DNA of 64,000 nt. Source: Ascaphus truei. Lineage: Eukaryota; Chordata; Amphibia; Anura; Ascaphidae. The stretch is from positions 218,843,216 through 218,907,215 of the forward strand of contig CM071568.1 of NCBI GenBank assembly GCA_036426205.1, read 5' to 3'. Shown here one piece after another: positions 23,030 to 34,574 of this stretch. Position numbers and translations under genes: made by a program. Within the stretch, counting starts at the first letter, position 1; each line of letters opens with the position of its first letter. The notes under the pieces are model-generated. The model worked only from the letters and a program-made list of their open reading frames with translations, was not told the DNA's origin and did not search any database.

Positions 23030-23530
23030 GATCCTTAGGTTCTATCCATGTGAGTGGATACAGCAGCCTCAGTCAAAAGCAGTTTGACAGTACTAACTGC
23101 AGAGGCAGTCCCTACATGAACAGTCTTACTCCTATACTTCAGGGCTAATAGACTGCCAACTTTCGCCAGAATATGATACAAGGGGATCTTTATTAAGACT
23201 CAACCACTTACAGCATGAGTTAACAGCGTTGAATATTAGAGTTAATAGCGTTTCGTAGGACGTTGTATGTGTCTCGTCAGATATGTAGTGAGGCCCTATC
23301 GGACGATCTTGACGTCCTCTCAACCCCAGGTGGCTGAAGGTTAGCATCCAACACACACTCCTCTCCCCAGGAGGAAAGAGAGAGAAACTGGAACTCCTAT
23401 ATGAAAATCCTCCATCTGCAAAAGGGAGGGCACAGGGTCTGACCATGATGTGGCTGCACACAGACCAAGTGTCATCCAACTACTCACCTGCACCCAGGGA
23501 GGCTGCTGATGGGGGGGTGGGGGGAGGGTA
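23030..23530 (-). mobile_element. minus-strand LTR fragment, unit 2 copy
   Basis: This matches 12130-12560, including the GGGAGGGCACAGGGTCTG block, with indels. It then continues into TCATCCAACTACTCACC and a G-rich stretch that unit 1 lacks, so it shows more of the 5' side of this LTR. Confidence 0.45.
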
Positions 23531-24396
23531 AAACCCCACCAGGATAAGCCTGACTATCGTTGCTGTAGCTATCAGAACTATGACATGAAGAGGAAATGCA
23601 GAAAGATAGCTGAACCAGATATATATATTATATATTGGTTCAGATCTTTTGCCGTCAGCTATATATACAGATAGGAAAACAAGAGCGAATCAAAGGATAT
23701 ATATACACATCCCTGAGCTAGTCACGGTACTGACCACGTCGGATGTCAGTCCTTGGTTTTTGTTACCCCTCAATATATGACATTTCAACTTGCTGTGTGC
23801 GTCTCTTCTTGCCGGATTTGAGAGCTGGTAATACCTGTTGTTCAATATCATATGGGGATAACATCAGCATTTTTTGTTTTACAGATTGCCTGTCGATCCT
23901 TGTTTCACATAAATATATGTTCGTTCAGTATAGAGGCGCACAGAGCGTTTTTTTGGACATAACATTATTATGTCATAGACAGCTTTACGAGAGTTCGCCT
24001 CTCTTCTTCGGTCAAGCAATACTGAATATACAGAGGGAGTCAAGGGCCACACCCTTGAGATAAAGGTCCCACTGGTTACCGAAAACGTCGGATTTAATGT
24101 GTCGTTTTCAATACAAAAAACTTGTGATCAAATTACCAAGTGCTGTCTCCTGATCTCGGCTTCAAAACGGGAATTGTATGGTTTATTATTGTTTATGGAC
24201 AATGCCCCCATATTTTTGTCTATTGCAACGTGGAGTTGCCGGCGTCGCTTCTGTGGATTATATATACATAATATAATATATATATTATAATATATATATA
24301 TATCTATAATAGTATATTATCTATATATCATTCTAATATTATAATATATATAATCATCTATATATATTATATATATCATATGTGTGGTGTGTGACA
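23531..24396. other. unrecognised segment ending in (TA)n
   Basis: A 106-codon plus-strand frame (23743-24063) resembles no family I know and has no splice or start context worth calling. From about 24255 to 24380 the sequence is an irregular TA/AT tract. Confidence 0.45.
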
Positions 24397-24577
24397 CAAG
24401 GGCAGGGCACTCTGATAAACAATAAAAATGCTGATGTATACCCATATGCGATATTGAAACAACAGAGTATTACCGATCTTCATCGCGAAAGAAGAGGGAC
24501 AGCCCACAGCCACAGTTGAAATGTCAATATATAATGTAGGAAGTAATACAAAAAACGCAAGTGCACTACCAATACCG

Positions 24578-24610
24578 ACGTTTCGGTCAGCTCACGTGAC
24601 CTTCCTCAGG
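24578..24610 (-). repeat. hairpin plus GAAACG motif copy
   Basis: On the minus strand it reads CCTGAGGAAG, then GGTCA-loop-TGACC, then GAAACGT. The arms are GGTCA 24585-24589 and TGACC 24597-24601. The layout is the same as at 1117-1152 but the arm bases differ. Confidence 0.65.
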
Positions 24611-25140
24611 ATGTGATTATTATATCCTTTAATCCTTTGTATTCCCTCCCTCTACTGTCTTATCTCTCACATAATACTTTTATACTTATATATACTATAT
24701 ACTTTTATTATATTTAGAATGCTATTATGATTTACTAATACACTTAGTCACTAGTATGGCTCATCTGCATGTCTTTGGCGGTCGTGAACCCCCGCATATT
24801 CCTAATTATCACCCGACACACTACTTCCACTGCAGCAGGGATTCGGGAATGACAAATGCAATGAGCACACAGTTCCACCTTTTGCTTCCCAACACCATTT
24901 TAAACTGGTTCCTATCGAGGTTTAACGCGTTGCTGCACTGTGTCCCAGCTTTGCGGCACCGACCAGGGTTCAGGGCCGATCCCCAGCACACCCCACACAC
25001 ACACTGTTGTTCGAGCTTTTAATGGGTTCTCTCTGTGTGGGGTTGTTAACTGGGTATGCACGAAGTAAGAGGCTTGGGCCAACCCCTCTCATACTGAGCC
25101 AGTTATGGTAGGTACCAACGATGCCCCAAAACCCCTCCAC

Positions 25141-25297
25141 AAACCCCTCCACAGCAAAGCAAATATGCAAAGTAAATACAGAACTGTAGCTCAAGCTGCA
25201 TGTCTTATATATATATTGCATACCGCCTAAGACTGGCAGATGAAGCATACAGTTGTATTTACATTTGCATATTTGCTTTGCTGTGGAGGGTTTTTGT
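25141..25297. repeat. imperfect hairpin, ~47-bp arms
   Basis: The left arm (25141-25188, with CTCCACAGCAAAGCAAATAT) pairs with the right arm (25248-25297, with ATATTTGCTTTGCTGTGGAG) around a ~60-nt loop. It is probably a small foldback or MITE. It lies about 80 bp from the minus-strand host exon at 25380-25471, in the downstream intron. Confidence 0.75.
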
Positions 25298-25379
25298 CAC
25301 TTTTTTTATATATATATTTATAAAGATCAGGAAAACAAAGGATAACAGGCTGACTTTAAAAAGCTCAGAAGGAACATAC

Positions 25380-25471
25380 CTGAGTAATATAGATAATTTT
25401 ATGTAGCTGGATTAGAATCTGCTGAATGGGATCACTGATTTGCCGCACCTTCTTTTGTGATACTGCAATAC
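25380..25471 (-). CDS. host gene exon (fifth seen), 92 nt
   Basis: The acceptor is TTTAGCATCTGCAG and the donor is CAG followed by GTATGT. It enters in phase 1 and leaves in phase 0, with no stop in frame. The peptide is Ile/Gln-rich with a helix-like stretch (QISDPIQQILIQLHKIIY). The preceding exon (29223-29260) leaves exactly one base, as this exon needs. Later exons of the gene, if present, would lie at lower coordinates; I did not find a convincing one. Confidence 0.7.
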
Positions 25472-25785
25472 CTGCAGATGCTAAAGAAGATAAAACATAG
25501 TAGGAAAATGCACCGTAAAGTATTGTAATACAAAGGTTAAAACAGTCAAACATCACTACATTTTGACAAAAGCCCTCAACACTGTTGTCAGACTTGTAAA
25601 ATATCAATGCAGGCCCTCTTGGTAGAAAGAGGGTTAACAGTTTATAATGGACTTTATTTTGCATTACAATTATTGCAGACAGAAGCATTTTACGAACAAA
25701 GAGAATTAATGTATTGCAGGCTGCAGACGTGATTTGCAACACACATTGTTGCTACTATACATTATGCCTCAATAAGGGTTATTCA

Positions 25786-25979
25786 TTAACCCTTTGGGTG
25801 CCCCAAGATGTAACCAGTACGTCATGGGGTCTGGACACTGATGCACTCCATGCGATTTGTAATGTAGGGAAATGGAAGTACAGAACTCCTCTGAGGAGCG
25901 GAGCGGTCACGTGATTGTGGTTTGTCGGAAGGGCCGTGACACTCTAGTGATTTGGCCCCTCCAGCACCGAAAGGTTTAA
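25786..25979. mobile_element. piggyBac-like MITE, TTAA ends
   Basis: The left end reads TTAACCCTTTGGGTGCC. The right end, reverse complemented, reads TTAAACCTTTCGGTGC. Both ends sit on a TTAA tetranucleotide, the piggyBac target signature, with a CCCTTT-type inverted terminus. At 194 bp it has no room for a transposase. Confidence 0.65.
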
Positions 25980-26209
25980 ACTGCATTAGTGCAGATCAGG
26001 ACACTATTGCACAGAACCTCACATTTACATCAATGGGAGTTTCTTATTTTAGAAACGAATAATACAAATTTAAGGAATATATACGCTGACAAAATGAATA
26101 AAAAACTGCTAGGCTGGGATCTCTTATGTTAAAGACAAACTGAAATATTCTACTCCAATTAAAGCTGTGGATAAGGGGAAAGTCATTTTTAAAAAAACTT
26201 TGTTACAGC

Positions 26210-27426
26210 TGTAGCCAGGTCCCCCTCTGCTCAGCGGACCCCCCCCCTCTCCAGGTACTCACCGCCCGGTCGGGAGTAGGGCGGCCGGTCGCGGGTGCAG
26301 GCGCGTGTGCGGCACGTGTGCGCGCACGGCGCACATCATCAGTAAGCAGGGGAGAGACTGGGCAGTAGCGGAGCTGCGTTAAGGACTCCCGGCGGCTCCC
26401 GTTGCAGGGCGCCACCATTTTAGATTATGCACTCATGCGCAGTAAGGGTTCTATCGCGGTGGCCAGCCAGGAAGCTCGCGCATGCACAGTGGAAGCGCGC
26501 AAACTGCCACCAATGAGGAGAAGGCTCTAAGCAGGGACTACAAGTCCCATGAGCCATAGGGGACCCCACGTGATGCCAGGGAGCCAATAGGGCTGCAGTA
26601 TCTCCCTGCTAACAGGGATTGATACATTTCACGCGCTAGGAGACAAGTCAGTCGGCGCCAGGAGAGGCTAGAGGAAAGAGGTGAGGGTTCAGGGGTCAGT
26701 GACCCACTGCACTAGGCCAGCAGCCCCCCTAGGCCCCATTTAGCCCTGAGCCACTCAGTAGTTTGTGGTGCTTCAGGGACAGGCCCCAGGTTAGGGACCC
26801 TGCCCCTTAACTATTACAGTGTCAGTAAGGGACACAGCGGACGCTGTGCTTCCCACCAAGAGGCTTGGGATCAAGCCTACTCCGTCGAGAGAGCGGAACT
26901 GTACCCAGGGTGGACAACCCTGACCGATCAACCCGCTAGAGGAACTAGACGTCGCCAGGAGGTCGCCGGATCCTTTACAAGATCCTTTGAACGCCCAGGT
27001 GCCGTCGCACTGGGCAGGTATTGTTAAACATGTGCACCACCTACAGAATACTCATACATAGTGGCAGCACTGACCACGGGACAAGGGTTACTGTGGACAC
27101 AGTGTGGGGGTACACGGTGGTGGGCAAGGGGTATACACTCAGAAGAGGGAGTGAATGACATTGGGACTTTAGAGTATAAGATTATTATATGCATATCAGT
27201 AAAGGTTATTCTTGTTTATTCATACCAAGTGTGTGTCATTGGTTTGAGTCCTGTGAGGGACCCCTCCCGCACTGTCGGGATCCCTCCCAGGTAGAGGCGT
27301 TGCACCACGAGATAGAGTTATATATATGTACCCCAGGCTCCCCGAGAGTAGGCTTAGGCTCCTGAGAGTCACACAGGTAAAATACAGTATCAGTAGCGTC
27401 TGTGTTCACAGGGAACACCCGTTACA
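26210..27426 (+). mobile_element. solo LTR, 1217 bp
   Basis: It starts TGTAGCC, ends CCCGTTACA and is flanked by CAGC on both sides (26206-26209 and 27427-27430), a 4-bp target duplication. No primer site follows it and no polypurine tract precedes it, so it is a solo LTR left by LTR-LTR recombination. The first 400 bp are GC-rich. A likely AGTAAA polyadenylation variant lies near 27200. The minus-strand LTR at 61255-62702 is related (shared blocks around TGCACTAGGCCA and the AGTAAA region). Confidence 0.75.
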
Positions 27427-27484
27427 CAGCTCTGCAGAGACTACCTATAAAAAGTTTGGGGTTCAAATCCTATATACAGACCTC

Positions 27485-27486
<2 letters not shown>

Positions 27487-27529
<43 letters not shown>
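27487..27529. repeat. (CA)21 microsatellite
   Basis: An uninterrupted CA dinucleotide run just after the solo LTR. Confidence 0.95.
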
Positions 27530-27531
<2 letters not shown>

Positions 27532-27539
27532 AACAAGGA

Positions 27540-29222
27540 CTAATGGTAATAAAGTATAAGTGTACTACAATAAATAAACTGATATGTAAAAAAAAAAAAT
27601 GTCCCGGTTTTTCATTTTCAAGATCTGGTCACCCTAAGAATAGGCTCATCCAATCTTTTTCTTTCAAATTAATTATGGTACATACTGTAAGCCTCTGAGA
27701 TGTTTTTTTTTTTACATTCATTCATGCAACCATAAAATGTATCACAGAAAGGGGGAGATGATCCCTGATCAGCTTTAGATTAATAATTGGAGGGGTGCTA
27801 CCTGGGAAGAACGGCTAATATATATATATATGAACAGAGAGAAAGAATCCCTGATGATGCACTCATCCTCTGTTAAATGAAAACAAATACATTTTATTTA
27901 ATTTGAAATGGAGAATGAGAACTAACTAAATTAAAACCTCAATTTGCGCTTAGGTGCTCAGTATAACCAAAAAATCACAGAACAAAAAATGAGGAACACA
28001 CTTAAATCCTAGTGGTGTACCATGTAGGGTTACTTGCACCAAGACAAATAACCACTACAGTATTATGTTCCTTAATTAGAAAAAAATGGTCATGTTTATG
28101 TGCCAGTCCTATGCATAGCTTTGTACAGCTATTGTTCAGTGATGCACAGTATAACTAAGAAGCGCCGGGTTTTCAGATCCCAGTATATCTCAGTATGGTT
28201 ATACATGATGGTAGATTATTACCTAGATACCCTGGTTCCCCTAGATTGACAGGGACTAATTATGGTCTGTATCATGCTCATTTGTTTATATACAGATTAT
28301 TAATACTCCAAAAAGGTAGAAAATCATGGAATTAAAGATATAATTCCCTAAGTTTAGTAAACCTGTCTTTTTCCCTAGGAGTGAGCACTTTTGCTGACAA
28401 ACTGCAGTAAATATTTACAGAACAAATGTAGCATAATATAAACTCATTAATAATGCTAATAGCTGTCAACCCACTTCATATTATTGATTTCTTAATTAAT
28501 CTGGCAGAAGTAAAGAATGTAAGTGTTTTGGAGAGCTAATAGATCCCAATAGTGGACTAGTGAAGACCAAACATATTTGAACCTTATAATGTTAGGTTAA
28601 CTACATTGCAAGGCTTTTCTATGACCTATGCAGTGGCTGTAAATCACTTACTTCAGCTGTGATTTAAACAGAGTCTGCAGTCATACTACTGAGATGGCAT
28701 GTGATATTGCTGAGTCCTAACTGTTGCTAGTGTGTTCCTGATTCAGCCCACATCTTAGTTTAACTGATTCTTAGAGTGTTTAAATCAAGTAAGTATCGGA
28801 GTACTGAGGTGCACTACTGACGCACTGTTGACGTCATCAACCATAAAATGTGCCTTACAGCAATGTGAGTAAAATAATTTGGTAAATAGCTTACAAAGCA
28901 TGCTTCTATTTTCCTGCAATTAGTTTCACCTATGAATACTTATTAAATGGGAAAAAAGGAAAATGAATAGTTCCACTGAAAGGAAATACCAGAATCTTTC
29001 AGACTATGAAGAACCACAGTAGGAAGGCTGTGGGAATGCCACCCTGTCCCTAAGGAAGCTGATAGTTTCATAGTTTGAGCCCTGAACACCAGCGAAGGAG
29101 ATTTCAGAAGAAGGTCAAAAGGCAGCATAGCTGAAGAAATAAAAGGAAAAGATAGCATTGTATGTTATTAACCTGGATTAGGCTAGATTTCAAAACACTA
29201 TCTGTTGAAAGAAATAAAGTAC
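27540..29222. other. intron sequence, no gene seen
   Basis: A short stretch at 27600-27640 (TGTCCCGGTTTTTC followed by CTGGTCACCCT) resembles the end of an old dispersed repeat. The rest is unremarkable AT-rich sequence inside the host gene's intron. Confidence 0.45.
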
Positions 29223-29260
29223 CTGGTCTTGGTTTACAACCTGTGCTTCCAGTACGCTCC
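29223..29260 (-). CDS. host gene exon (fourth seen), 38-nt microexon
   Basis: The acceptor is TTTATACTTTATAG and the donor is CAG followed by GTACTT. The exon enters in phase 2 and leaves in phase 1. This is exactly what is needed between the exons at 42881-42935 (leaves 2 bases) and 25380-25471 (needs 1 base). It encodes about 12 residues, ERTGSTGCKPRP. The exact phase fit is the main support, since so short an exon could otherwise be chance. Confidence 0.6.
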
Positions 29261-30100
29261 CTATAAAGTATAAAACATACGAAGTTTTCAGAATAATTCA
29301 ATTAATTACTTTTACAATTCTACACAGTAAAACAGTCATCTTTTTTAACCATTTCCATTAACAATTAAGTCATAGAGATAATTACTTTAAAGTTCATTTT
29401 TACCATAAATATTATAGTAAGCAAAATTGAAAAGTATTAAGGCACATACAACCTCATTGTTGGGTGCTAGTTTAAATACCGTACATTATCATTTTGCTGG
29501 AAATAAATAACAAGATGAGAAATGTCCACTAAGTTGAACCAAAATGTTGGGGTTTGAATAAAACACATTCCGCTGAAAAATGACTGGAGTACTACTTTTT
29601 TTCCCCACTTCATTACTTGTTTCCAATCACTGAACTAGGGCTTTGCTTATTGGTTTTGCCCTACAGTATTTCAGTGTTTGGATAGGAATATTGCCAGGTT
29701 TAGGTAAGACTTAAATAACGCAACTTTATTTTTTGGCATTAATATCAACAGAGCGTTGTGAGTAGGGTATTCTTATCCTAGTGGCTTTTTGCATGTAATG
29801 TACAACCCAATTACCCTAATATCTGTTACATCAGTCTGCAACAACTCTGCATACCAGAGGCATCAAGCACCCAGCATGTTGAGAGGTAAATAAAGCCCAC
29901 ATTTCACAGAGAGGAAGTCACATCAGGCCTTCAAAAAACATTAACTCTATAAATTCTCTCTTCTTCTGCAGGATGTAGTTCTATTTTCCTGCCGGGAAGC
30001 CTTCGGGAAGCACGCGGAGCCTCTGTAAACCACGCGACCCCGCAGCAAATTTCACGCCCCCCAGTTTGCGCACCGCTGTTTTAACCCACTGATTCATCTG
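29261..30100. other. intron sequence, no gene seen
   Basis: AT-rich DNA without recognised genes, ending in a short GC-rich stretch (29990-30070) before the LINE. Confidence 0.5.
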
Positions 30101-30260
30101 CAAATTACTTAAAAGCCTTGCATTATCTACTTAATGTTGGTGGAGAACTTTGAAAACCAGTACACCAACCACCGCTCATTCTAATGGCAAATATAACAAA
30201 TTTACAGCTTGCAAACAACTACTCAAATTTCTACTCATACTGTTACTCTCTTTAGCAGGT

Positions 30261-30281
30261 GATATTGAACTTAACCCAGGC
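30261..30281 (+). other. 2A-like ribosome-skipping motif in LINE
   Basis: The sequence encodes DIELNPG after a Leu-rich stretch, which matches the 2A core D-[VI]-E-x-N-P-G. The residue after Gly is Ala instead of the usual Pro. Virus-like 2A peptides are known at the N-terminus of APE-type LINE proteins. With Ala at this position the copy is probably not active. Confidence 0.6.
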
Positions 30282-31930
30282 GCTCCCTTTTCAACTCTGT
30301 CCCATACAACTGAGAATACCCCCTTCAAATTCCAAAACGGTCAATCGGTCGTCCATATAAATATCCGGAATCTGCTCCCCAAACTGGATGAACTAAGGGC
30401 ATGGTGCCTTATGCATAAACCCAAATCCAACGTTCTCACAGAAACATGGCTAACCCCTAAAACTCTCGATGCAAATATCTCCATTATGGGATATTCCATT
30501 TCTAGGAAAGATAAATCATAGAGAGGAGAAGGGGTGTTATTTTATATTGCAGACCCTTACAATTTACGCTGTTAAATTGCCCCCCAAGCACACCCTCTTT
30601 TGAAATGCTAATTGGCAAAATCTGCCTTCCCGTTTCTAAGCCTGTCCTGATTGCTGGCATCTACCACACCCCTAATGCCCCTCTACAGTCCCTGAATAAT
30701 ATTGCCCAGTTTCTTGGCTCTAGTTCTTCTTTGAATGAGAAGAGTGAGCTGCTAATTCTTGGGGATTTCAACTACAATTAGCTCAACCCTAAAAACAAAA
30801 AAATCCAGATACAACTCAAGTCACTTAGCCTAACGCAACTCATTTCCCAACCCACACGGACAAATCTGAAATCTCATAACCATTCCTTTCTAGACTGGAT
30901 TCTCTCCTCTAATCACAGCAGAATCCAATCCTCTGGCATCCTTCCTGACATTTTCAGTGACCATGCAATAGTGTACTGTGTAAGGAAAATCAAACCACCC
31001 AAATCAAGCCATAAAGTTCTCCTCATTAGAACATTTAGAAACTGTAACCCATAATAGTTTCTGGCTGACCTTACCAGCTGCCTGTGGTACAGAATCAAGT
31101 GAATTCCCGACTCCGAGTCTGCACTCAACTATTTCCAATCCGAGTTCTTAAAACCCTGTGATACCCATGCTCCACTATGCAGAATAAGAGTACGGGGGGG
31201 CACCTTCCATGGGTAACAACCTTATAGCTCTACCATCTTAGGGATGCCTTGAGGAAAAGCTACAAAGTAACTGGCACTACCAAGGATCTTAATAACTACA
31301 GATGCCTGTGGCATATGTGCACAAGGCAAACAAGACATGTAAAAGCACAATATTACTCTGACAATCTTTGCCAGAATACATCAAATCCAGCAAACTTCTG
31401 GAAGGTTATCAACAATATATTCCAGTCTTCCAGCCATCAACAACCATGTAATATCATTAATGAATAGGGGTATAGGGTGGAATGGGTGCTCCAACGTCAG
31501 TGGAAATTCCACAATATATGTCTGTAGTAATAAAACAGGACTGATGGACAGAATCAATAACGGAGTGGGTACACTATGAGATGTGATATGTGGGTCACCT
31601 ATTAAACACATACGTCTCCTGAAGGGGACCAACTATTGTACCCTAAGGCATTCTAGTGACCCCTCATTGGAGATAAGACAGTGCTATTGCTGGTACTCAT
31701 CTATAATAATCACAAATAATGCATATTAAACTCTTACCCACTCCATCTATCTGTAAGATTCCGGCATAGTCCATCCAGAGGGCATGCAAATCTGTAGATA
31801 GTAGTCCAATCAGAAAAAAGAGAGCAAAACAGTGCACTGCCAGGGAGCCAGGTGGTGGAAATATAAAAGATCTGTTTATTCAGCAACACTTCACAAAAAC
31901 ATACCCCCAAGGGGTGAGAAAGTACCTCCT

Positions 31931-31964
31931 ACGCGTTTCAGACCATGGGGGTCCTTTATCAAGG
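31931..31964 (-). repeat. hairpin plus GAAACGCGT motif, left arm copy
   Basis: On the minus strand: CCTTGATAAAG, then GACC and GGTC arms (31950-31953 and 31941-31944 on the plus strand), then TGAAACGCGT. Confidence 0.6.
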
Positions 31965-32393
31965 AGTATGGGGGATAAGAAGAAGGGAACCCCTTTAAAT
32001 ACACCCTATCCTTAACAAATCACCAATCCAAAATTTGAAAATTGGCGCCAAAACCGGGTGCGCGCCGGTATGACGTCATGCGTGTGAGCCCCCTGTGTTG
32101 CATCCCAGAATTCACTGGATCACGCAACCCCAGGCCCTCCCCTAAGGGTGGAGACACCCTCCTCCTACCTTGTAGCCATCACTGTGGTGGGTGTGCCGAC
32201 TTGGCGGTCATGAGGAGGTGTGGCCTGGGGTTGCGTGATCCAGTGAATTCTGGGACGCAACACAGGGGGCTCACACGCATGACGTCACACCGGCGCGCAC
32301 CCGGTTTTGGCGCCAATTTTCAAATTTTGGATTGGTGATTTGTTAAGGATAGGGTGTATTTAAAGGGGTTCCCTTCTTCTTATCCCCCATACT

Positions 32394-32427
32394 CCTTGAT
32401 AAAGGACTCCCATGGTCCGAAACGCGT
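32394..32427 (+). repeat. hairpin plus GAAACGCGT motif, right arm copy
   Basis: CCTTGATAAA, then GGAC (32404-32407) and GTCC (32415-32418), then GAAACGCGT. Compared with the left arm copy, the bases on both sides of the stem have shifted yet pairing is kept. Confidence 0.6.
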
Positions 32428-34309
32428 AGGAGGTACTTTCTCACAACTTGGGGGTATGTTTTTGTGAAGTGTTGCTGAATAAATAGGTCTTTTATATTTA
32501 CACCACCTGGCTCCCTGGCAGTGTACTGTTTTGCTCTCTTTTTTCTGAAAACCATTAATGAGAAACTTACTCTGACAAACCCCACTGACATTGCAAATGC
32601 ATTCAATTAATACTTTGTGGGGTGTGCTACTAACATATTAGCAAAATACAACCTAAGCCACAAACATGAACCTCATTCTGAGAGTACCCCTATAGCCCCA
32701 CCCTCTCCCAACACTGTTCACAATTTTCAATTTGTCCCAGTAGCTGAAGAGATTACACAAGTGCTCCTCAAATTAAAACTAAGCAGCCAATGTGGACCTG
32801 ACTTACTGCAATCTAAGCTCCTAAGACTTGGTGCCCTAGCCATTGTCAAATCGATTGCTTCCCCAGTCAACTCTATTCTGTCTGCAGGCCATATCCCAAA
32901 GATATGGAAAACTGTCAGCGTTGTCCCAATCTTCAAAAGTGTGGACAAAAACTCTGTCCCAAACTACAGGCCAATCACTCTTCTCCTAATAGTACACAAA
33001 GACATGGATAAATATGTTCCCAATTAAGGGATTACTATACAGTAACAAGACAAATTTCCCTAGCCAATTCCAATTTGGCTTTCGCCCCAAACACTCCACA
33101 GTAACTACCTCCTAAAAGTTTGCAATGAGATCTAGTGTGCAATGGAACTGGGACAACTTACTGGTGCAATATTTCTAGATATTGCAAAGGCTTTTAATAT
33201 TGTTGATCATGTTATCTTGCTAAACAAACTCCAGTGCTCAGGAATAGGGAAGCATGCTTTAAACTGGTTCCATTCCTACCTATCAGGTAGATCCCAACAT
33301 GTGTCTATATTAGGCTCTAACTTCACAACCCCTTGGATATCACCTTCAATGTCATGCAAGGCTCTGTTCTGGGGCCCTTACTCTTCTCAGTGTTCTCTTA
33401 TCATTGATCTTCCTACAGCTTGTAAGGGAACTTCAATACACATGTATGCAGATGACACAATCATATATGCACACAGCCCTAGCCTCTCCAACCTTGGACA
33501 CGTACTTCAATCTGACTTTTTGAGACTTGAAAATTGGCTTTCCCAAAACAAGCTGTTTTTAAACACTGACAAGACTGTAACAATGGTATTTGGGACAGGC
33601 CATCCTAGCCCGTTACTAGTTTTAAATACTTGGGCATATGGGTTGACTCTCATTTAACATTTGGGATGCACATTGATACCCTGAAACCAACACCTATGCC
33701 AAACTAGGTGTACTTTATAGGAACAAATCCTCCCTAAGTTTGCTGGTCAGAAAGCGTATCACACAGCAGATGCTAATGCCAATTATCGACTATGGGGACA
33801 TAGTATATGGCTCGGTACACCAAACTCACCTTAGCAAACTTGATACCCTCTACAATTCAATATGCCATTTTGTCCTCCAATGCAACCACAACACACACCA
33901 CAGAGAAATGCTCAAAGAACTAGATTGGTCATCACTTGAGTCTAGGCGCAAGGTTCATCTTTCCTGTCTTGCCTTCAAATACTTTCTCGGCAAGCTACCC
34001 GCCTATCTAAACAAGCTCCTCACCCCTACCACACGCAGCACTTATCATCTGAGATCTGACTCCAAAAGACTGTTCATGGTTCTAAGGTTCAACACAATAT
34101 CCGGCCACTCCTCCTCCTCTTACCGTGGACCCCAAAACTGGAACAATCTACCGGAAACTCTCACATCCGCCACCAGTTTAAGTTCTTTCAAAACTAAAGC
34201 TGTATCACATTTTAATCTGGTCTGTAACTGTTACATACGCCTATAATATATATTATCTTTAACTGTACATGTAATGTCTTATATCCCTGTTCACTTATGA
34301 AACTATAGC

Positions 34310-34538
34310 TTAACCCCGTTATAGCGCGGTCCTCGGGGGCCGAATTTTTTTTTTTTGTGGTGGTACCGTGTCCGCCGGAGGGGGAAAGCTGAGAAGTCTC
34401 CCAGTGTTCCCAGACCCGATGGGGCAGCGGCAACAGCACACAGCACTTACCCGGCATCTGGCAGCTCTTCTCCCTGTCTCTGCTTCCTGCTTCTGCTTCC
34501 ATCTTGCGAGAGCAAGCTCCCTTAAAGAGACAGTGTCT

Positions 34539-34574
<36 letters not shown>

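Larger units (their letters stand above)
12567..23475. repeat. unit 2 of the tandem duplication, indel-rich
   Basis: This is a collinear copy of 2005-12566. Differences are dominated by single-base insertions and deletions scattered evenly through ORFs, LTRs and noncoding flanks. Several odd homopolymer bursts occur, for example a run of A then T at about 17909-17927 where unit 1 has only GATCT. Such a pattern fits uncorrected long reads or a falsely retained second haplotype better than evolutionary decay. Gene calls inside it should be taken from unit 1. Confidence 0.8.
31464..32552. mobile_element. 1.09 kb foldback element inside the LINE
   Basis: It is flanked by a 9-bp duplication CATTAATGA (31455-31463, 32553-32561) that splits the LINE frame. 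It contains two near-identical inverted arms of about 326 bp (31811-32136 and 32222-32547) around an 85-nt spacer. Each arm carries one copy of the hairpin plus GAAACGCGT motif. No transposase is present. The 9-bp duplication suggests a DNA transposon whose TSD is 8-9 bp, but the superfamily is unclear. Confidence 0.75.
30120..34253 (+). pseudogene. decayed L2/CR1-like LINE (endonuclease and RT)
   Basis: Pieces of a jockey-superfamily non-LTR retrotransposon appear in order. First comes an N-terminal segment with a 2A-like motif (30150-30521), then APE-type endonuclease fragments (INIRNLLPKLDEL near 30355; LILGDFNY near 30755; FSDHAIVYC near 30953). Reverse-transcriptase fragments follow: VPNYRPITLL near 32960, a motif A region FLDIAKAFNIVDH near 33172, YADDTIIYA near 33440, and a C-terminal part with PQNWNNLPE near 34130. 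Stops and frameshifts break the frame at many points and a 1.09 kb element interrupts it. Motif A and the YADD box are readable but the protein could not be made. It lies within an intron of the minus-strand host gene. Confidence 0.85.

Noticed and set aside
23743..24063. 106-codon Cys-rich plus-strand ORF
   Set aside because: No start context, splice sites or recognisable family, and it lies in sequence that may be unreliable.
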